A stretch of DNA of 64,000 nucleotides from Streptomyces aurantiacus. Lineage in GTDB: Bacteria > Actinomycetota > Actinomycetes > Streptomycetales > Streptomycetaceae. Of this stretch, positions 34,155-42,657 are shown piece by piece. Both the position numbers and the translations under genes were made by a program. The stretch lies in assembly GCF_027107535.1 (NCBI RefSeq), contig NZ_CP114283.1, positions 4,774,001-4,838,000 on the forward strand. Direction: 5' to 3'. Under the pieces are notes generated by a model, which was given only the letters and a program-made list of their open reading frames with translations, was not told the DNA's origin and did not search any database. Position 1 is the first letter of the stretch, and every line of letters starts with the position of its first letter.

Positions 34155-34517
34155 GGCAAGCATCAAGCACGCAAGGAACCGCGCCAAGAACTGAAGTTCG
34201 CCCTGGAAGGTGAGATCACTGATCACCTCGGCTATGAGAAGCACGACTCAGCCGGCCGGGGCAGTGGCAACTCCCGCAACGGGGCCGGGCCAAGACCGTG
34301 CTGACCGACGTCGGGCCGGTCGAGATCAAGGTCCCGCGTGACGCGTCGGCACGTTCGAGCCGCAGATCATCAAGAAGCGGCAGCGCCGGCTGACCGGGGT
34401 CGACGAGATGGTTCTGTCGTTGTCCGCGAAGGAGCTTACGCACGGCGAGATCGCCGCCCACCTGGCCGAGGTCTTTGAGGCCGAGGTGTCCAAACAGACC
34501 GTCAAGGAAATCGCGCG
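34155..34517 (+). pseudogene. IS256/Mutator-type transposase remnant
   Basis: Three frames together read ELKFALEGEITDHLGYEKHD, SAGRGSGNSRNG, then VLTDVGPVEIKVPRD, RQRRLTGVDEMVLSLSAKEL and THGEIAAHLAEVFEAEVSKQ, the N-terminal third of IS256-type transposases. At least two frameshifts (near 34285 and 34350) and loss of the catalytic part make it dead. It joins IS30 sequence at about 34518. Confidence 0.85.
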
Positions 34518-35045
34518 TTGATCGGCAAGAGCTTTCAGACCGTCTACCGCGAAATCAAGCGCAACGCGAAGCCGGACGGCCGCTACCACCCCTGGTGGGC
34601 CCACAACCAGGCCCTGCTGCGGCGCCACCGCCCCAAGAAAGAGAAGATCCGGGCAGGTGAGCCGCTGCGGACACTGGTGCGCGAGAAGCTCACGGAAAAG
34701 TGGTCGCCACAGCAGATCGCCCGCTACCTCGCCCGCGAACATGCTCACGACACGGCGATGCGGGCCTGCCCGGAGACGATCTACCGCGCCCTGTTCGCCG
34801 GCCTCCTCGGCCGCCGCGACGCCAACTCCGCACCGGCCGCACTCGCCGCAAAAGGCAGCGGCGGGGCGTCCCCGCAGTCAACAAGATCAAAAACATGACG
34901 CTCATCCACGAGCGTCCCTCTGAAGTCAACGACAGAGCGCTGCCCGGGCATTGGGAGGGAGATCTCATCATCGGACGCGGCCAGGGCTCCGCGGTCGGCA
35001 CCCTCGTCGAGCGCACGACCGTCACCCAAGCACGGCAACGCACGG
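34518..35045 (+). pseudogene. IS30-family transposase remnant
   Basis: [46 protein letters not shown] and, after a frameshift near 34860, [20 protein letters not shown] followed by [27 protein letters not shown] holds the first Asp of the IS30 catalytic triad. The N-terminal HTH is cut by the IS256 remnant, and the C-terminal half with the other two acidic residues is missing at the GNAT cassette. Confidence 0.88.
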
Positions 35046-35048
35046 GAC

Positions 35049-35626
35049 TGTCAAACGAGTGGCTGTGCCACTCACACGGCACGTTCCATGCAGACCAGTT
35101 GATCCCGGTCGTCCCATGACTCGGTGATGGTGAAGCCGAATCGTTCGTACAGAGCGATGGCCCCAGTCCGCCATTTCCACACCGACAGCCGCACGGTGTC
35201 TACGCCGCTTTCCGCAACATGCGCGAGCGCAGCATCGAGCAGGCCCGACGCAACGCCCCGGCCCCGGAATGCCGGGTCCGTCCAGAGCCTCTTGATCTCC
35301 AACCGCCCGTCGGCGGGGGCGGTCACCACCAGACAGCCCACCGCGACACTCCCGCTCAGAGCCACCAGCACGACATCGTCGACGAACGCGATCCGCGGGT
35401 CCGAGATTTCCGTCCGGTAGCGTTCTGGCAGCCCGTCCACATCAGCAACGACCTCACCCTTCTCGGCCTCCGTCCGCAGATGGTAGGCCGCCAGCAACGC
35501 GGCCAGCCCGTCCTCGACGGAAAGAGTCCGGCCTGGCCAGCGGACGATGGAGACCTCGCGTTGATCAGTCATAACGTCAGCATCACACGACACAAGCCAG
35601 GCTCAGCCTGAGCCACTCGTTTGACA
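35049..35626. mobile_element. 578-bp mobile cassette carrying a GNAT gene
   Basis: Perfect 16-bp terminal inverted repeats TGTCAAACGAGTGGCT (35049-35064) and its complement (35611-35626) enclose only the acetyltransferase gene. The trinucleotide GAC directly outside both ends looks like a target duplication. With no transposase inside, this fits a mobile insertion cassette moved in trans. Confidence 0.7.
35072..35572 (-). CDS. GNAT-family N-acetyltransferase
   Basis: Acetyl-CoA-dependent acetyltransferase, 166 residues. Motif A (acetyl-CoA pyrophosphate loop) is [18 protein letters not shown], preceded by the strand [11 protein letters not shown]; motif B is [13 protein letters not shown]. 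The N-terminal part holds [23 protein letters not shown] 35572 is chosen although its ribosome binding site is poor; GTG 35593 is an alternative. Its stop is 8 bases from the left terminal repeat and its start about 40 from the right, so the gene fills the cassette. Substrate unknown; a resistance or detoxification role would fit its mobility. Confidence 0.85.
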   Translation of the reverse strand: MTDQREVSIVRWPGRTLSVEDGLAALLAAYHLRTEAEKGEVVADVDGLPERYRTEISDPRIAFVDDVVLVALSGSVAVGCLVVTAPADGRLEIKRLWTDPAFRGRGVASGLLDAALAHVAESGVDTVRLSVWKWRTGAIALYERFGFTITESWDDRDQLVCMERAV

Positions 35627-35960
35627 GACCCGCACCTGGCAAACCTCCGCGACGCCGGACCGCCACCGAGGGCCCCCAGCGGCGGCGCCCTACCTTCAGG
35701 TCAGCAGGTTCGCGGACAGCAGTGATCAACGAATCCATAGGCCGCACCCTATGACTCCTGGTTGACCAGGATCATTGGGAATCCGCGCGGGATCCTCACC
35801 GAAGGCAGCTGAGTTTCGGCAAGTCAGCGCGCATTGCGTGACTGCTCTGCGGGTCTTCACTGCCGCAAGCCCCGAACCCCGTCCAGGTGGCGGTCGACCT
35901 GTACGAGATCGCACCACCACAGGCGCGAGAGGCGATCGGGCCGTCGGCAGGAGCAGCTCA
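35627..35960. other. Intergenic region, nothing recognised
   Basis: No credible gene or strong hairpin. Short open frames lack ribosome binding sites. It may contain leftover IS ends, but none matches another sequence in the window. Confidence 0.5.
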
Positions 35961-36155
35961 CTACAGGTCGTCCTCCGCCTCCAGGGCGGAGGGCTCCTGC
36001 CAGGTCAGGGTATCCAGCGGCCGCGCCATGAGCCGGGTCGGGCGGGGCGCAGGCCTCATCACGGCGGATGCCTCGTCACTGAAGAGGGCGGCGGGCTTGC
36101 CCGACGTGCGGGCGGGCACGGGCGTTGCCGTGCGTGAATCGTTCGTGCTGGTCAT
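35961..36155 (-). CDS. 64-residue hypothetical peptide with strong RBS
   Basis: ATG 36155 has GGGGGAG four bases upstream. The peptide MTSTNDSRTATPVPARTSGK continues to RPLDTLTWQEPSALEAEDDL at the end. It is hydrophilic, Thr/Ser/Pro/Ala-rich with an acidic tail, no Cys, no signal and no membrane segment. Size and a variable leader could fit a ribosomally made precursor peptide, but no modifying enzyme is adjacent. Function unknown. Confidence 0.5.
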   Translation of the reverse strand: MTSTNDSRTATPVPARTSGKPAALFSDEASAVMRPAPRPTRLMARPLDTLTWQEPSALEAEDDL

Positions 36156-36273
36156 CTACTCCCCCTGGTTCCTCGCGGGCCGTGCCCGCTGAAGGCCGGC
36201 ACACGACCGGCTACGAAAGCGTACCTAGACCCAATGCCGTGACTCTGTTGGTGATCTTGTTTCCGGGCACACC

Positions 36274-36314
36274 CCTCTACCGACAGTAGAGGAATGCGGT
36301 AGAGTCGGTATATG
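36274..36314. promoter_or_regulatory. Operator-like inverted repeats of toxin-antitoxin operon
   Basis: CCTCTAC-CGACA-GTAGAGG is a perfect 7-bp inverted repeat at 36274-36292, and TACCGAC pairs with GTCGGTA 24 bases on, next to the antitoxin ATG. RHH antitoxins usually bind such sites to repress their own operon. Confidence 0.55.
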
Positions 36315-36587
36315 GCAGCAGACGAGACGAGCATCAAGGTGAGCGCGGCCGCGCGGGACCGGCTGGCGCGGTTGGCGGCCGAGCACGGCACGACCATCCG
36401 CAGCCTGGTCGAGGAGCTGGCGCAGGGCACGCCGACGCAGGCCGAATACGCCGAGCGTGCCGAGCTGGCCCGCGCCGAGCTGGCCTCCGCCCTCGGCAGT
36501 GCGCCGAGTCCGGAGGCGGAGGCGAAGGCCCGCGCGCTGCTGGAGCGTCTGGGCGGGGCGCAGCACGGCTCGCAGACGGCCGCGTAG
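36312..36587 (+). CDS. Ribbon-helix-helix antitoxin
   Basis: Protein of 91 residues. TSIKVSAAARDRLARLAAEH forms the beta-strand and first helix of an RHH domain, followed by GTTIRSLVEELAQGTP (second helix). The acidic/Ala-rich C-terminal helix (PSPEAEAKARALLERL) would wrap the toxin. It overlaps the next gene by one base (TAGTG). Inverted repeats at the start codon suggest autorepression. The ribosome binding site is weak. Confidence 0.75.
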   Translation: MAADETSIKVSAAARDRLARLAAEHGTTIRSLVEELAQGTPTQAEYAERAELARAELASALGSAPSPEAEAKARALLERLGGAQHGSQTAA

Positions 36588-36985
36588 TGGCGGCGATCGC
36601 GGTCGTTTTGGACCACACCACCGCTGCCGCTCTGTACGACCCGAAGGACCCGTTCAACGAAGCTGTCGCCGCGTTCTATGTCCAGGCCTCCGGCGGACTT
36701 GGCAGCCTGTACGCGCCGGTGCTGTCCCTGACGGCCGGTGACGCCGAGCGGCCCGGCCTGCTCAGTTACATCAAGGGGCTGCGGTTCATCCGGATCGAGG
36801 CGTTCGACACTGATGCCGCGGTCACCGCCACCGAACTGCTGCGCTTCGGGCACTCCTGGGCCGCCGTCCACGCCATCCACGCTTCCAGGCCCTCAGCCGC
36901 CCATCCGGCTGGGCGGTTTCTGCTCACGCTGACGCCCAAGGCGTACGCGGGCACCGGCGTCCAGGCTGTTCACCCCGGCCAGTAG
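36587..36985 (+). CDS. PIN-like toxin
   Basis: Protein of 132 residues from GTG 36587. The first strand VVLDHTTAAAL places Asp where PIN-domain RNases have their first catalytic acid; FDTDAAVTATEL and the final LTLTPKAYAGTGVQAVHP fit the last strand. The usual third acidic cluster is poorly kept (HSWAAVHAIHASRPS has no acid), so activity may be reduced, or this is a Streptomyces-specific variant. One-base overlap with the RHH gene supports a type II toxin-antitoxin pair. A VapC-like ribonuclease role is inferred. Confidence 0.6.
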   Translation: MAAIAVVLDHTTAAALYDPKDPFNEAVAAFYVQASGGLGSLYAPVLSLTAGDAERPGLLSYIKGLRFIRIEAFDTDAAVTATELLRFGHSWAAVHAIHASRPSAAHPAGRFLLTLTPKAYAGTGVQAVHPGQ

Positions 36986-37561
36986 CCCGGCGCTTGGATG
37001 CTCTTCCAGCCCGCCCGCGCCGTCACGGACCTGGCCCTTTGAGCACGCAAGGCCCGGCGCCCTTCAGCGGGAGGCGCACCGCTCGAGTGGAGCGGTTGCG
37101 TTCTCTTTTCTGATGTGCCCGGCCGTCGACCGAGGTGTTCTCCGGAGGAACCGTGCAGTTCACTGTCCTGCCTGTCCGCGGGCGGCCGGCCTCCCCCGTG
37201 CCGGGGCAGGCCTTCCTGGTTCGGGACAACTGAAATGACTACAGCTTCAAGACGACGTTCCACTGCTCTGTGTCGATCCACGCGGTGAAGTCAGGGAGAT
37301 CGGCGCGGCCAAGATCGGCCGGTTCGGCATGACAGCACCGGCCAGGACCCCGCTGCCGGAAGACTCCGAAACCCTAGCTAGAGGGAGACTTCTTCTCGCT
37401 CGGGCTGAGGGACACCTACCAAGGAACGCCTGCGCGGCTGGGTCCCGAGCTGCAGCGCACCGCGAAACTGCCCAGGTAGCGGGCACACGCCGAGCCCGAC
37501 GCCGCAGCTAAAGCCCGTGGCGGTGTGGCAGCGGGCCCGGCATCATCCCTGTGTGATTGTG
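36986..37561. other. Intergenic region, nothing recognised
   Basis: No gene supported. It contains a small hairpin CGCTCGAGTGGAGCG near 37078, which could end the toxin-antitoxin transcript. Open frames here have no protein-like pattern. Confidence 0.5.
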
Positions 37562-38182
37562 ATGCAACCCGTTCTGGAGATTTTCGCTGCCGACGACTTC
37601 GCGCTCTGGCCGGTTGGCGAGCACGAGTCGTACGGCTACCTCGTGCTGGACGGGGAGCTGACTCCGGCGGAGGTCGGCACGGCGGTTATGCGGATCGCCG
37701 ACTGCAACAACTTCGAGCCGGAGGACGAACACGGGCCCTGCCCGACCGACCCGCTCGGCACGTTCCTGCACGGGCTGCTCACCATGCCCGACCTGTTCGC
37801 CGCCGGCGGGTTCCAGGTGACCGACATAGCCACCGGCACCGTCTTCGTCGAGCCGGGCTGCTGCAACGGCCTGGAGACCTGGCGGGAGTGGCGGGAGATG
37901 CTAGACGGCACCGGCTGCTCCTACTTCGGCCACGATCCCTTCTCGGTGGCCGAACGAGTCGGCGACACCGTCCGGCTGACTCTCGACGCCCACGCAACGG
38001 ACGGCAGCCCGGGGATCGAGCTACCGGTGGACCAGGTGCGCACGCTCGTCACCGGTGCCCAACAGGACTTGCAGGACTTCCTCAGCCTCGCCGGAACCTG
38101 GGCCGAACACCACCTGCCGACACACGCCGCCGCCGTCACGGCCGCCTTGGCCCGGGCACTGGACCTAGAGCTCACAAAGTGA
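37562..38182 (+). CDS. Conserved hypothetical protein
   Basis: Protein of 206 residues from ATG 37562 (GTG 37517 in frame is an alternative; neither has a good ribosome binding site). It is acidic with blocks CNNFEPEDEHGPCPTDPLG, VFVEPGCCNGLETWREWREM and GTGCSYFGHDPFSVAERVGD. Cys pairs in GPC and GCCNG and acidic clusters suggest metal binding or a surface fold, but I do not recognise a family. A four-base overlap (GTGA) couples it to the next gene. Confidence 0.65.
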   Translation: MQPVLEIFAADDFALWPVGEHESYGYLVLDGELTPAEVGTAVMRIADCNNFEPEDEHGPCPTDPLGTFLHGLLTMPDLFAAGGFQVTDIATGTVFVEPGCCNGLETWREWREMLDGTGCSYFGHDPFSVAERVGDTVRLTLDAHATDGSPGIELPVDQVRTLVTGAQQDLQDFLSLAGTWAEHHLPTHAAAVTAALARALDLELTK

Positions 38183-38595
38183 CCGGCTTCCTGACCCACC
38201 GGGCGCGCGTGCACGACGCCCGGCTCCCCCTCCACCGGCAGCACAGCGCGCTGCGCACCTGCCTCACCGTTTTTGCTCCCTCCGGCCTGCGGGCGACATA
38301 CCACCACCTCACGCTCAGCGCCGCGATCCCCCGACGGCTGGAGGCGGACCCGGACGCGCTGACGCGGGCGGTGGAGGAACTGCACGAAGCACGGGTGCTA
38401 TGGCTCGTGCGGACAGAGGAGTACGCCGTGCAGCGTCGGGCGGAGAAGCAGGCCGGGCGGCGGGCCGTAACGAACCTTCGGCCGTGGTGGCTGCGGAGCT
38501 GGTGGGAGAGCACGGACCGTGCCTGGTTCGAAGACCGTTTCGCCACCCGTCGCTGCGACTGTCCGAGCACGTCCGGCGACAGAACGCGCTTCTGA
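38179..38595 (+). CDS. Hypothetical protein coupled to previous gene
   Basis: Protein of 138 residues starting at GTG 38179, overlapping the previous stop by four bases. The middle TYHHLTLSAAIPRRLEADPD and ALTRAVEELHEARVLWLVRT look like a helical protein; the end (TNLRPWWLRSWWESTDRAWF, RRCDCPSTSG) is Trp/Arg-rich. From about 38540 another frame also looks protein-like (see 38400), so a frameshift near the end is possible. Function unknown. Confidence 0.5.
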   Translation: MTGFLTHRARVHDARLPLHRQHSALRTCLTVFAPSGLRATYHHLTLSAAIPRRLEADPDALTRAVEELHEARVLWLVRTEEYAVQRRAEKQAGRRAVTNLRPWWLRSWWESTDRAWFEDRFATRRCDCPSTSGDRTRF

Positions 38596-38756
38596 ACGGC
38601 GCAGATCTGCCCGGGTGCCCGGCTTGCGGGGACGAGGGACCGCTGGAGCCGGACTCGACCGGACACGGCTGGGTCGAGCTGCGCCGTGAGTGTGCATGGG
38701 CGCCGTCGCCCTGTCCGTGCGGGCAGCGGCACAGGCTCGCGCCGGAGCTCCCGTAG
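38400..38756 (+). CDS. Possible zinc-ribbon protein overlapping previous gene
   Basis: Only the second half looks coded: LSEHVRRQNALLNG, GCPACGDEGPLEPDSTGHGW, RRECAW and CPCGQRHRL. The Cys pattern CPAC...CPC is a zinc ribbon. The first half overlaps the 38179 gene in another frame and looks like shadow. It could be a separate small gene starting inside, or the true C-terminus of the 38179 gene after a frameshift. Confidence 0.35.
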   Translation: MARADRGVRRAASGGEAGRAAGRNEPSAVVAAELVGEHGPCLVRRPFRHPSLRLSEHVRRQNALLNGADLPGCPACGDEGPLEPDSTGHGWVELRRECAWAPSPCPCGQRHRLAPELP

Positions 38757-39558
38757 GGCTGGAAGGAGATATGGCAGCGGGTGCACATGAGCGATGACGG
38801 CATGCCTGACCCACACTGGACTGTGGGCTAGCAATTGGATGCGGCTCGGTGAACGCTCGGGAAGCCAAAGCCTGTACACCACGGCGAACCCCGCGCGCAG
38901 GACCACCACAGCCATCAGCTGACATACAGGTTTCGGCCCCTCAGGAGAGCGTTAAGTCCCTTCTCCCTCGGTTCATGATCGCTCATTCGTGGTGCTGATC
39001 GCCGTACAGGCCGGACTGCCCGGCGACCTCAAGCGCCTGGCGCGCTTCCTCGCCTCCTGGCGGGCGAGATCCGCCGTGAGCGAGGCCTCGCGCTCCTTCT
39101 GGGCCGCCTTGCGGGCCTGCGGTTCCTCGGACGTTGCCCAGCGCGCGATGACCTCGTGGCCGCCGAGCTCGGGCGCGTCGCTGATGACGGTGACTTGACG
39201 TGCGGGCTCTCGAGTTGCCGCCGGAGCGCGCCGTCCGCTGGCCGGTCCCGCCGGACGTCCCCGGTATGCCGACCGACCCGGCCCGCCTCGAACTGGCCAT
39301 GCCCGAGGCGGCGGGACTTGCCGGGAGAGGGGACGGCTGACCGACCGGAACACCCCGTTGCTGTCCCCAACCACAGATCTGGTCGGGGCCGGCCGGAAGC
39401 CTTTCACGTCGGCTGCCCGCGCGGCGACACGGGCCTGAGGAGACGCAGAGTGAACAACCTGTGCACTCGTTGCACACGACACCCCAGGGGCCCGCTCCTC
39501 ATACTGGTCAAGACTATTCCGCACGCCGCATCTCGACTCCCTGACCAAGGAGACGCCC
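38757..39558. other. 800-bp region with only fragments
   Basis: No full gene. Two stretches look protein-like: minus strand 39208-38973 (VTVISDAPELGGHEVIARWA, then many Ala/Lys/Arg helices) and plus strand 39200-39340 (RALELPPERAVRWPVPPDVP). Neither has a convincing start and no family is recognised. They may be remnants. Confidence 0.4.
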
Positions 39559-40047
39559 ATGCCCCTTGTCCTGAAGGCGGCGCGAAGAGCTACCGCCGTG
39601 GCACTCGCGCTCGGTTCCCTCATCTTCCTGTCGCCGACACCGGCCCAGGCCGCTACGTACGTGGAGTTGCGCAACGACGAGACCCTCAAGTGCCTGGCCA
39701 TTCCCGGCTCCGACGACAGCAACGGCGTCGCGGCCGTCCAGTGGACGTGCAACGACAACGACGATCAGCGCTGGGAGCTGCGTAACAAGGGGGACGGCAA
39801 GGTCTGGCTCGTCAACAAGGCAACCGGCAAATGCCTCGCCGCCAGCAACGACAAGGGCGTCACGACCGTCCAGTACTCCTGCGAAGGTTTGAACTCCTCC
39901 GAATTCCTCTGGATCTACGACAGCATTGGCCGCCTGCGTCACCCGTACGGCGACTGGTGCCTCGCCGTTCCCCGCTCCGACACCGCCAGCGGCGTCAAGC
40001 CGATCCTGTGGACCTGCACCCTCAGCGAGGACCAGCAGTGGAGCTGA
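39559..40047 (+). CDS. Secreted ricin-type lectin domain protein
   Basis: Exported protein of 162 residues. Signal peptide MPLVLKAARRATAVALALGS, cleavage near AQAA. The mature 130 residues are a single beta-trefoil: three repeats each with a Cys pair and a QxW-type end (DETLKCLAIPG...DDQRWEL; KATGKCLAASN...LWIYD; GDWCLAVPR...DQQWS). GGAG eight bases before ATG 39559 supports the start. No catalytic domain is attached. It probably binds glycans at the cell surface or in the medium. Confidence 0.85.
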   Translation: MPLVLKAARRATAVALALGSLIFLSPTPAQAATYVELRNDETLKCLAIPGSDDSNGVAAVQWTCNDNDDQRWELRNKGDGKVWLVNKATGKCLAASNDKGVTTVQYSCEGLNSSEFLWIYDSIGRLRHPYGDWCLAVPRSDTASGVKPILWTCTLSEDQQWS

Positions 40048-40054
40048 TCCGGTC

Positions 40055-40195
40055 TCAGGCCGCAGCCGTGGCCCTCAACGCCGGCCACAGCTCCATCCGT
40101 ACGTCCGGGTCGTCCAGGGAGCGGCCCAGGATCTCCTCGACGCAGCGCATGCGGTAGCGCAGGGTGCGGCGCTGCCCGTCCTCGGTCAGCCGTCT
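40055..40195 (-). pseudogene. PucR-type regulator C-terminal fragment
   Basis: Minus-strand frame RLTEDGQRRTLRYRMRCVEE continues with ILGRSLDDPDVRMELWPALR and stops at 40055. This is the C-terminal helix-turn-helix of PucR/CdaR regulators. Only about 45 residues remain; upstream is unrelated sequence and the NmrA gene end. Confidence 0.75.
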
Positions 40196-40249
40196 TGGCC
40201 CTGCGGTCCGACGAACTGCATGGAGAGGTGGGCCGGTTCGCTCAGCGGT

Positions 40250-41224
40250 TCAGGCAGACGCCAGCTTCCGGATGCGCGGGTGGTTCGCCAGGGCCCACCG
40301 CACGGTCTTCGGCGGGCGTCCGAGCAGGCTTTCCAACAGGTCGGTGGCTCCGCGGTAGCCACCGCCGCCCATCAGCCGGGTCAGGGTCTTCAGGTGCTCC
40401 GCGGTGTGCGGGAGCGCGGCCAGGGCGGTGTCCACGTAGGTCTCGTTCCAGGTTTCTACCTCTTCGGGAACGTACGTGACCTCGCGTCCCAGAACGGCCG
40501 CGTAGTCCTCCGCGAACTCGTGCATGTCCTTCAGCTCCGGGCCGTTGAGGTCGTAGGACTTCGAGATATGCGGCTCCGGGTCGGCCAGGATCTTCACGCA
40601 CAGCTCCGCCACGTCGTAGCCCGCGATGGGCGCGAGCCGATGGTCACCGAAGGGCAGGCGCAGTTCACCCCTGCTCAGCGGCTCCAGCGCCAGCCAGGTC
40701 ATCAGGGGGTTCTCGACGAACATGGCCGCCCGGATGTTGACGGTCGGGAGGCCGGACCAGTCCAGCACCTGCTCGGCGACCCAATGGGCGCGTTGCTGCG
40801 GCGACCAGTTGGCCACGAGTCCGCCGAGCCACGCACGCCGCTCTTCCTCCGGCGCGGTCATCTTGTCGAACGTCATGAACGACTGCTCGTACTCGGAAAT
40901 GTTGACGAAGACCTCGATGTCGCCCTGGGCCCGTGCCGCGGCGGCCATCAGGCTGACGGCGTCGGTGTAGTACGGCGACAGGCTCATGCTGAAGTAGATG
41001 CGGCGGACGCCCTTCAGCGCGGCGCTCACTTCGGCGATGGTGAGCAGGTCACCGATGAAGACCTCGGCCCCGGCCTGACGGAGCGCATGCGCGCGTTCGT
41101 CGTCCTGGCGCACGAACGCGCGCACCGGGTGCCCTTGTTCGAGCAGCATGTCGACCATCGTCCGGCTCACACCGCCGACTTCGCCGGCGGCACCGGTGAT
41201 CAGGATGGGGTTGCGATCGGGCAT
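40250..41224 (-). CDS. NmrA-like NAD(P)-binding protein
   Basis: Atypical short-chain reductase/NmrA protein of 324 residues. The Rossmann motif is ILITGAAGEVGGVSRTMVDM; then VRAFVRQDDERAHALR and the acidic GAEVFIGDLL. RRIYFSMSLSPYYTDAVSLM and VFVNISEYEQ follow. The active-site Tyr-Lys pair is not obvious, as in NmrA sensors or quinone reductase-like members. ATG 41224 has AGAGGA eight bases upstream; the longer upstream frame covers a broken hydrolase gene and is discarded. It may reduce a quinone or sense redox state; substrate unknown. Confidence 0.85.
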   Translation of the reverse strand: MPDRNPILITGAAGEVGGVSRTMVDMLLEQGHPVRAFVRQDDERAHALRQAGAEVFIGDLLTIAEVSAALKGVRRIYFSMSLSPYYTDAVSLMAAAARAQGDIEVFVNISEYEQSFMTFDKMTAPEEERRAWLGGLVANWSPQQRAHWVAEQVLDWSGLPTVNIRAAMFVENPLMTWLALEPLSRGELRLPFGDHRLAPIAGYDVAELCVKILADPEPHISKSYDLNGPELKDMHEFAEDYAAVLGREVTYVPEEVETWNETYVDTALAALPHTAEHLKTLTRLMGGGGYRGATDLLESLLGRPPKTVRWALANHPRIRKLASA

Positions 41225-41289
41225 CAAGGTGTCCTCTGTCTTGTGGGGGGAGCCAGTTGTTGAGAAAGCCACGAGGCGGGTGCCGCGTG

Positions 41290-41939
41290 ACGTCATCGGG
41301 ACGCGGAGTCGTCGATGCGGTTGAGGGAAGTCGAGGAGTGCGGCGTTGACCTCGGCGGGACGCTCCTGCTGTGTCCAGTGCCCGCAACCCGGCAGCACCG
41401 CCGGGTCCTGCAGTTGAGGCGCGGCAGCGGTCAGCGGGTTGCCCGACCCGCCCTGGCCACGGAAATCTCGCTCAGCGAGGTGCCCCGGTCCGGGGGACGC
41501 AGCGCGGTGACCAGGTCGCGGGCTCCCACCACATACAGCGCAGGACCGTCGATCCCGAGACCCCGGAAGGGTGCGAGCAGTTCGTTGTAGCGTTCGATGT
41601 TCCGGCACCCGTCGAAGACTCCGGTGAACGCCCGCCCGTCGTGCAGGACGAAGTCCTGCACGTACGCCGGAATGTCGTCGTCCGTCGGCGACGCCGGGAG
41701 AGCGGGTGACTCCCGGCGTCGCCGCGCTGGTCGGGAGCGACGACCCGGTACCCGGCCGACCCCAGCGACCGGAACCGGTGACGCCAGGAGCACCAGTCTC
41801 TCCGGCCGGCCGTGCAGCAGGAGGACCAGCGGCCCTGCCCGTGTTCGGCGATGTGCAGCCGGAACCCGCTGGCACCGGCGAAGCGGTGGGTGGGCGAGCT
41901 GTCCACACGGGGCTCTCTGGACAACGCGGGTGGTGTCAC
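41290..41939 (-). pseudogene. Alpha/beta hydrolase (epoxide-hydrolase-like) remnant
   Basis: Pieces in different minus-strand frames: FAGASGFRLHIAEHGQG, HRFRSLGSAGYRVVAPDQRG, then VQDFVLHDGRAFTGVFDG and RYNELLAPFRGLGIDGPALY, and last VLPGCGHWTQQERPAEVNAA. These are start, middle and end of an epoxide-hydrolase-like protein. The nucleophile elbow is missing and several frameshifts are present, so it is dead. It overlaps the end of the SDR gene by a few bases. Confidence 0.75.
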
Positions 41940-42637
41940 TTCTTCAGCTGGGCGTACATGGCTTCCAGGTCGGAGGACAGCTGGGACTTGACCCAGCGGG
42001 TGGTGTCGTCGGCCAGCACCTCGTGTGCTCCGGCCTCGATGCCGTCGAGTGCGGCCACGGCGATGTCGCGGGGGTCGGCCTTGGGTGCGTCGAGACCCGA
42101 GGTCATTTCAGTGTCCACGTAGGCCATGTGGAGCCCGGTCACCGCGATGCCGCGAGGCTGAAGCTCCAGGCGCAGGGAGTTGGTCTGCGACCACAGGGCG
42201 GCCTTGGAGGCGCCGTAGGGCGTGCCGTCGGCAAGCCAGGACAGGACGGAGTGGGCGTTGAGGATGTGGCCCCCGCCGTTGCGCTCGATGACCGGCACGA
42301 AGGCCCGGGTGACCAGCAGCGGCCCGTAGAAGTTGGTCTCCAGATCCCGACGCACGTCCTCCATCGGGGAGTTGAGGTACGAAGCGCGGACGGAGGCGCC
42401 GGCGTTGTTGATCAGGATGGTGACGTCCTGGGCCTGCTCGGCTGCGGCCGCCACGGATGCCGGGTCGGTGGCCTCGAGCGCCAGCGGGACGGCATCGGGG
42501 TGAGTCACCGTGCGCGGGTCACGGGCCGTGGCGTAGACCTTGCCGGCCCCGCGCACGTAGAGCTCCTCGACCAGCATCTTGCCGATGCCACGGCTGCCTC
42601 CGGTGACGAAGACGCTGGCGCCCTTGATTGCTGTCAT
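41936..42637 (-). CDS. Short-chain dehydrogenase/reductase
   Basis: Classical SDR of 233 residues. Cofactor motif VFVTGGSRGIGKMLVEEL (TGxxxGxG), NNAG at ILINNAGASV, catalytic YGASK (YxxxK) with Ser in HSVLSW. The 60-residue C-terminus contains HEVLADDTTRWVKSQLS. ATG 42637 has GGAGG five bases upstream. Two copies of AAACCGATCGGTTT lie 20-60 bases upstream, so it is controlled by the local TetR-type repressor like the genes at 45206 and 47749. Substrate unknown. Confidence 0.9.
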   Translation of the reverse strand: MTAIKGASVFVTGGSRGIGKMLVEELYVRGAGKVYATARDPRTVTHPDAVPLALEATDPASVAAAAEQAQDVTILINNAGASVRASYLNSPMEDVRRDLETNFYGPLLVTRAFVPVIERNGGGHILNAHSVLSWLADGTPYGASKAALWSQTNSLRLELQPRGIAVTGLHMAYVDTEMTSGLDAPKADPRDIAVAALDGIEAGAHEVLADDTTRWVKSQLSSDLEAMYAQLKK

Positions 42638-42657
42638 GACTGCCTCCACAAAGATGA

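Noticed and set aside
35961..36155. Lanthipeptide or ATP-grasp peptide precursor
   Set aside because: No cysteine, no known leader motif and no modifying enzyme nearby; kept only as hypothetical peptide.
36152..36880. 242-codon minus-strand frame over the toxin-antitoxin pair
   Set aside because: Antisense to two better supported genes with an overlap and operator; the text is Ser/Arg/Ala low complexity.
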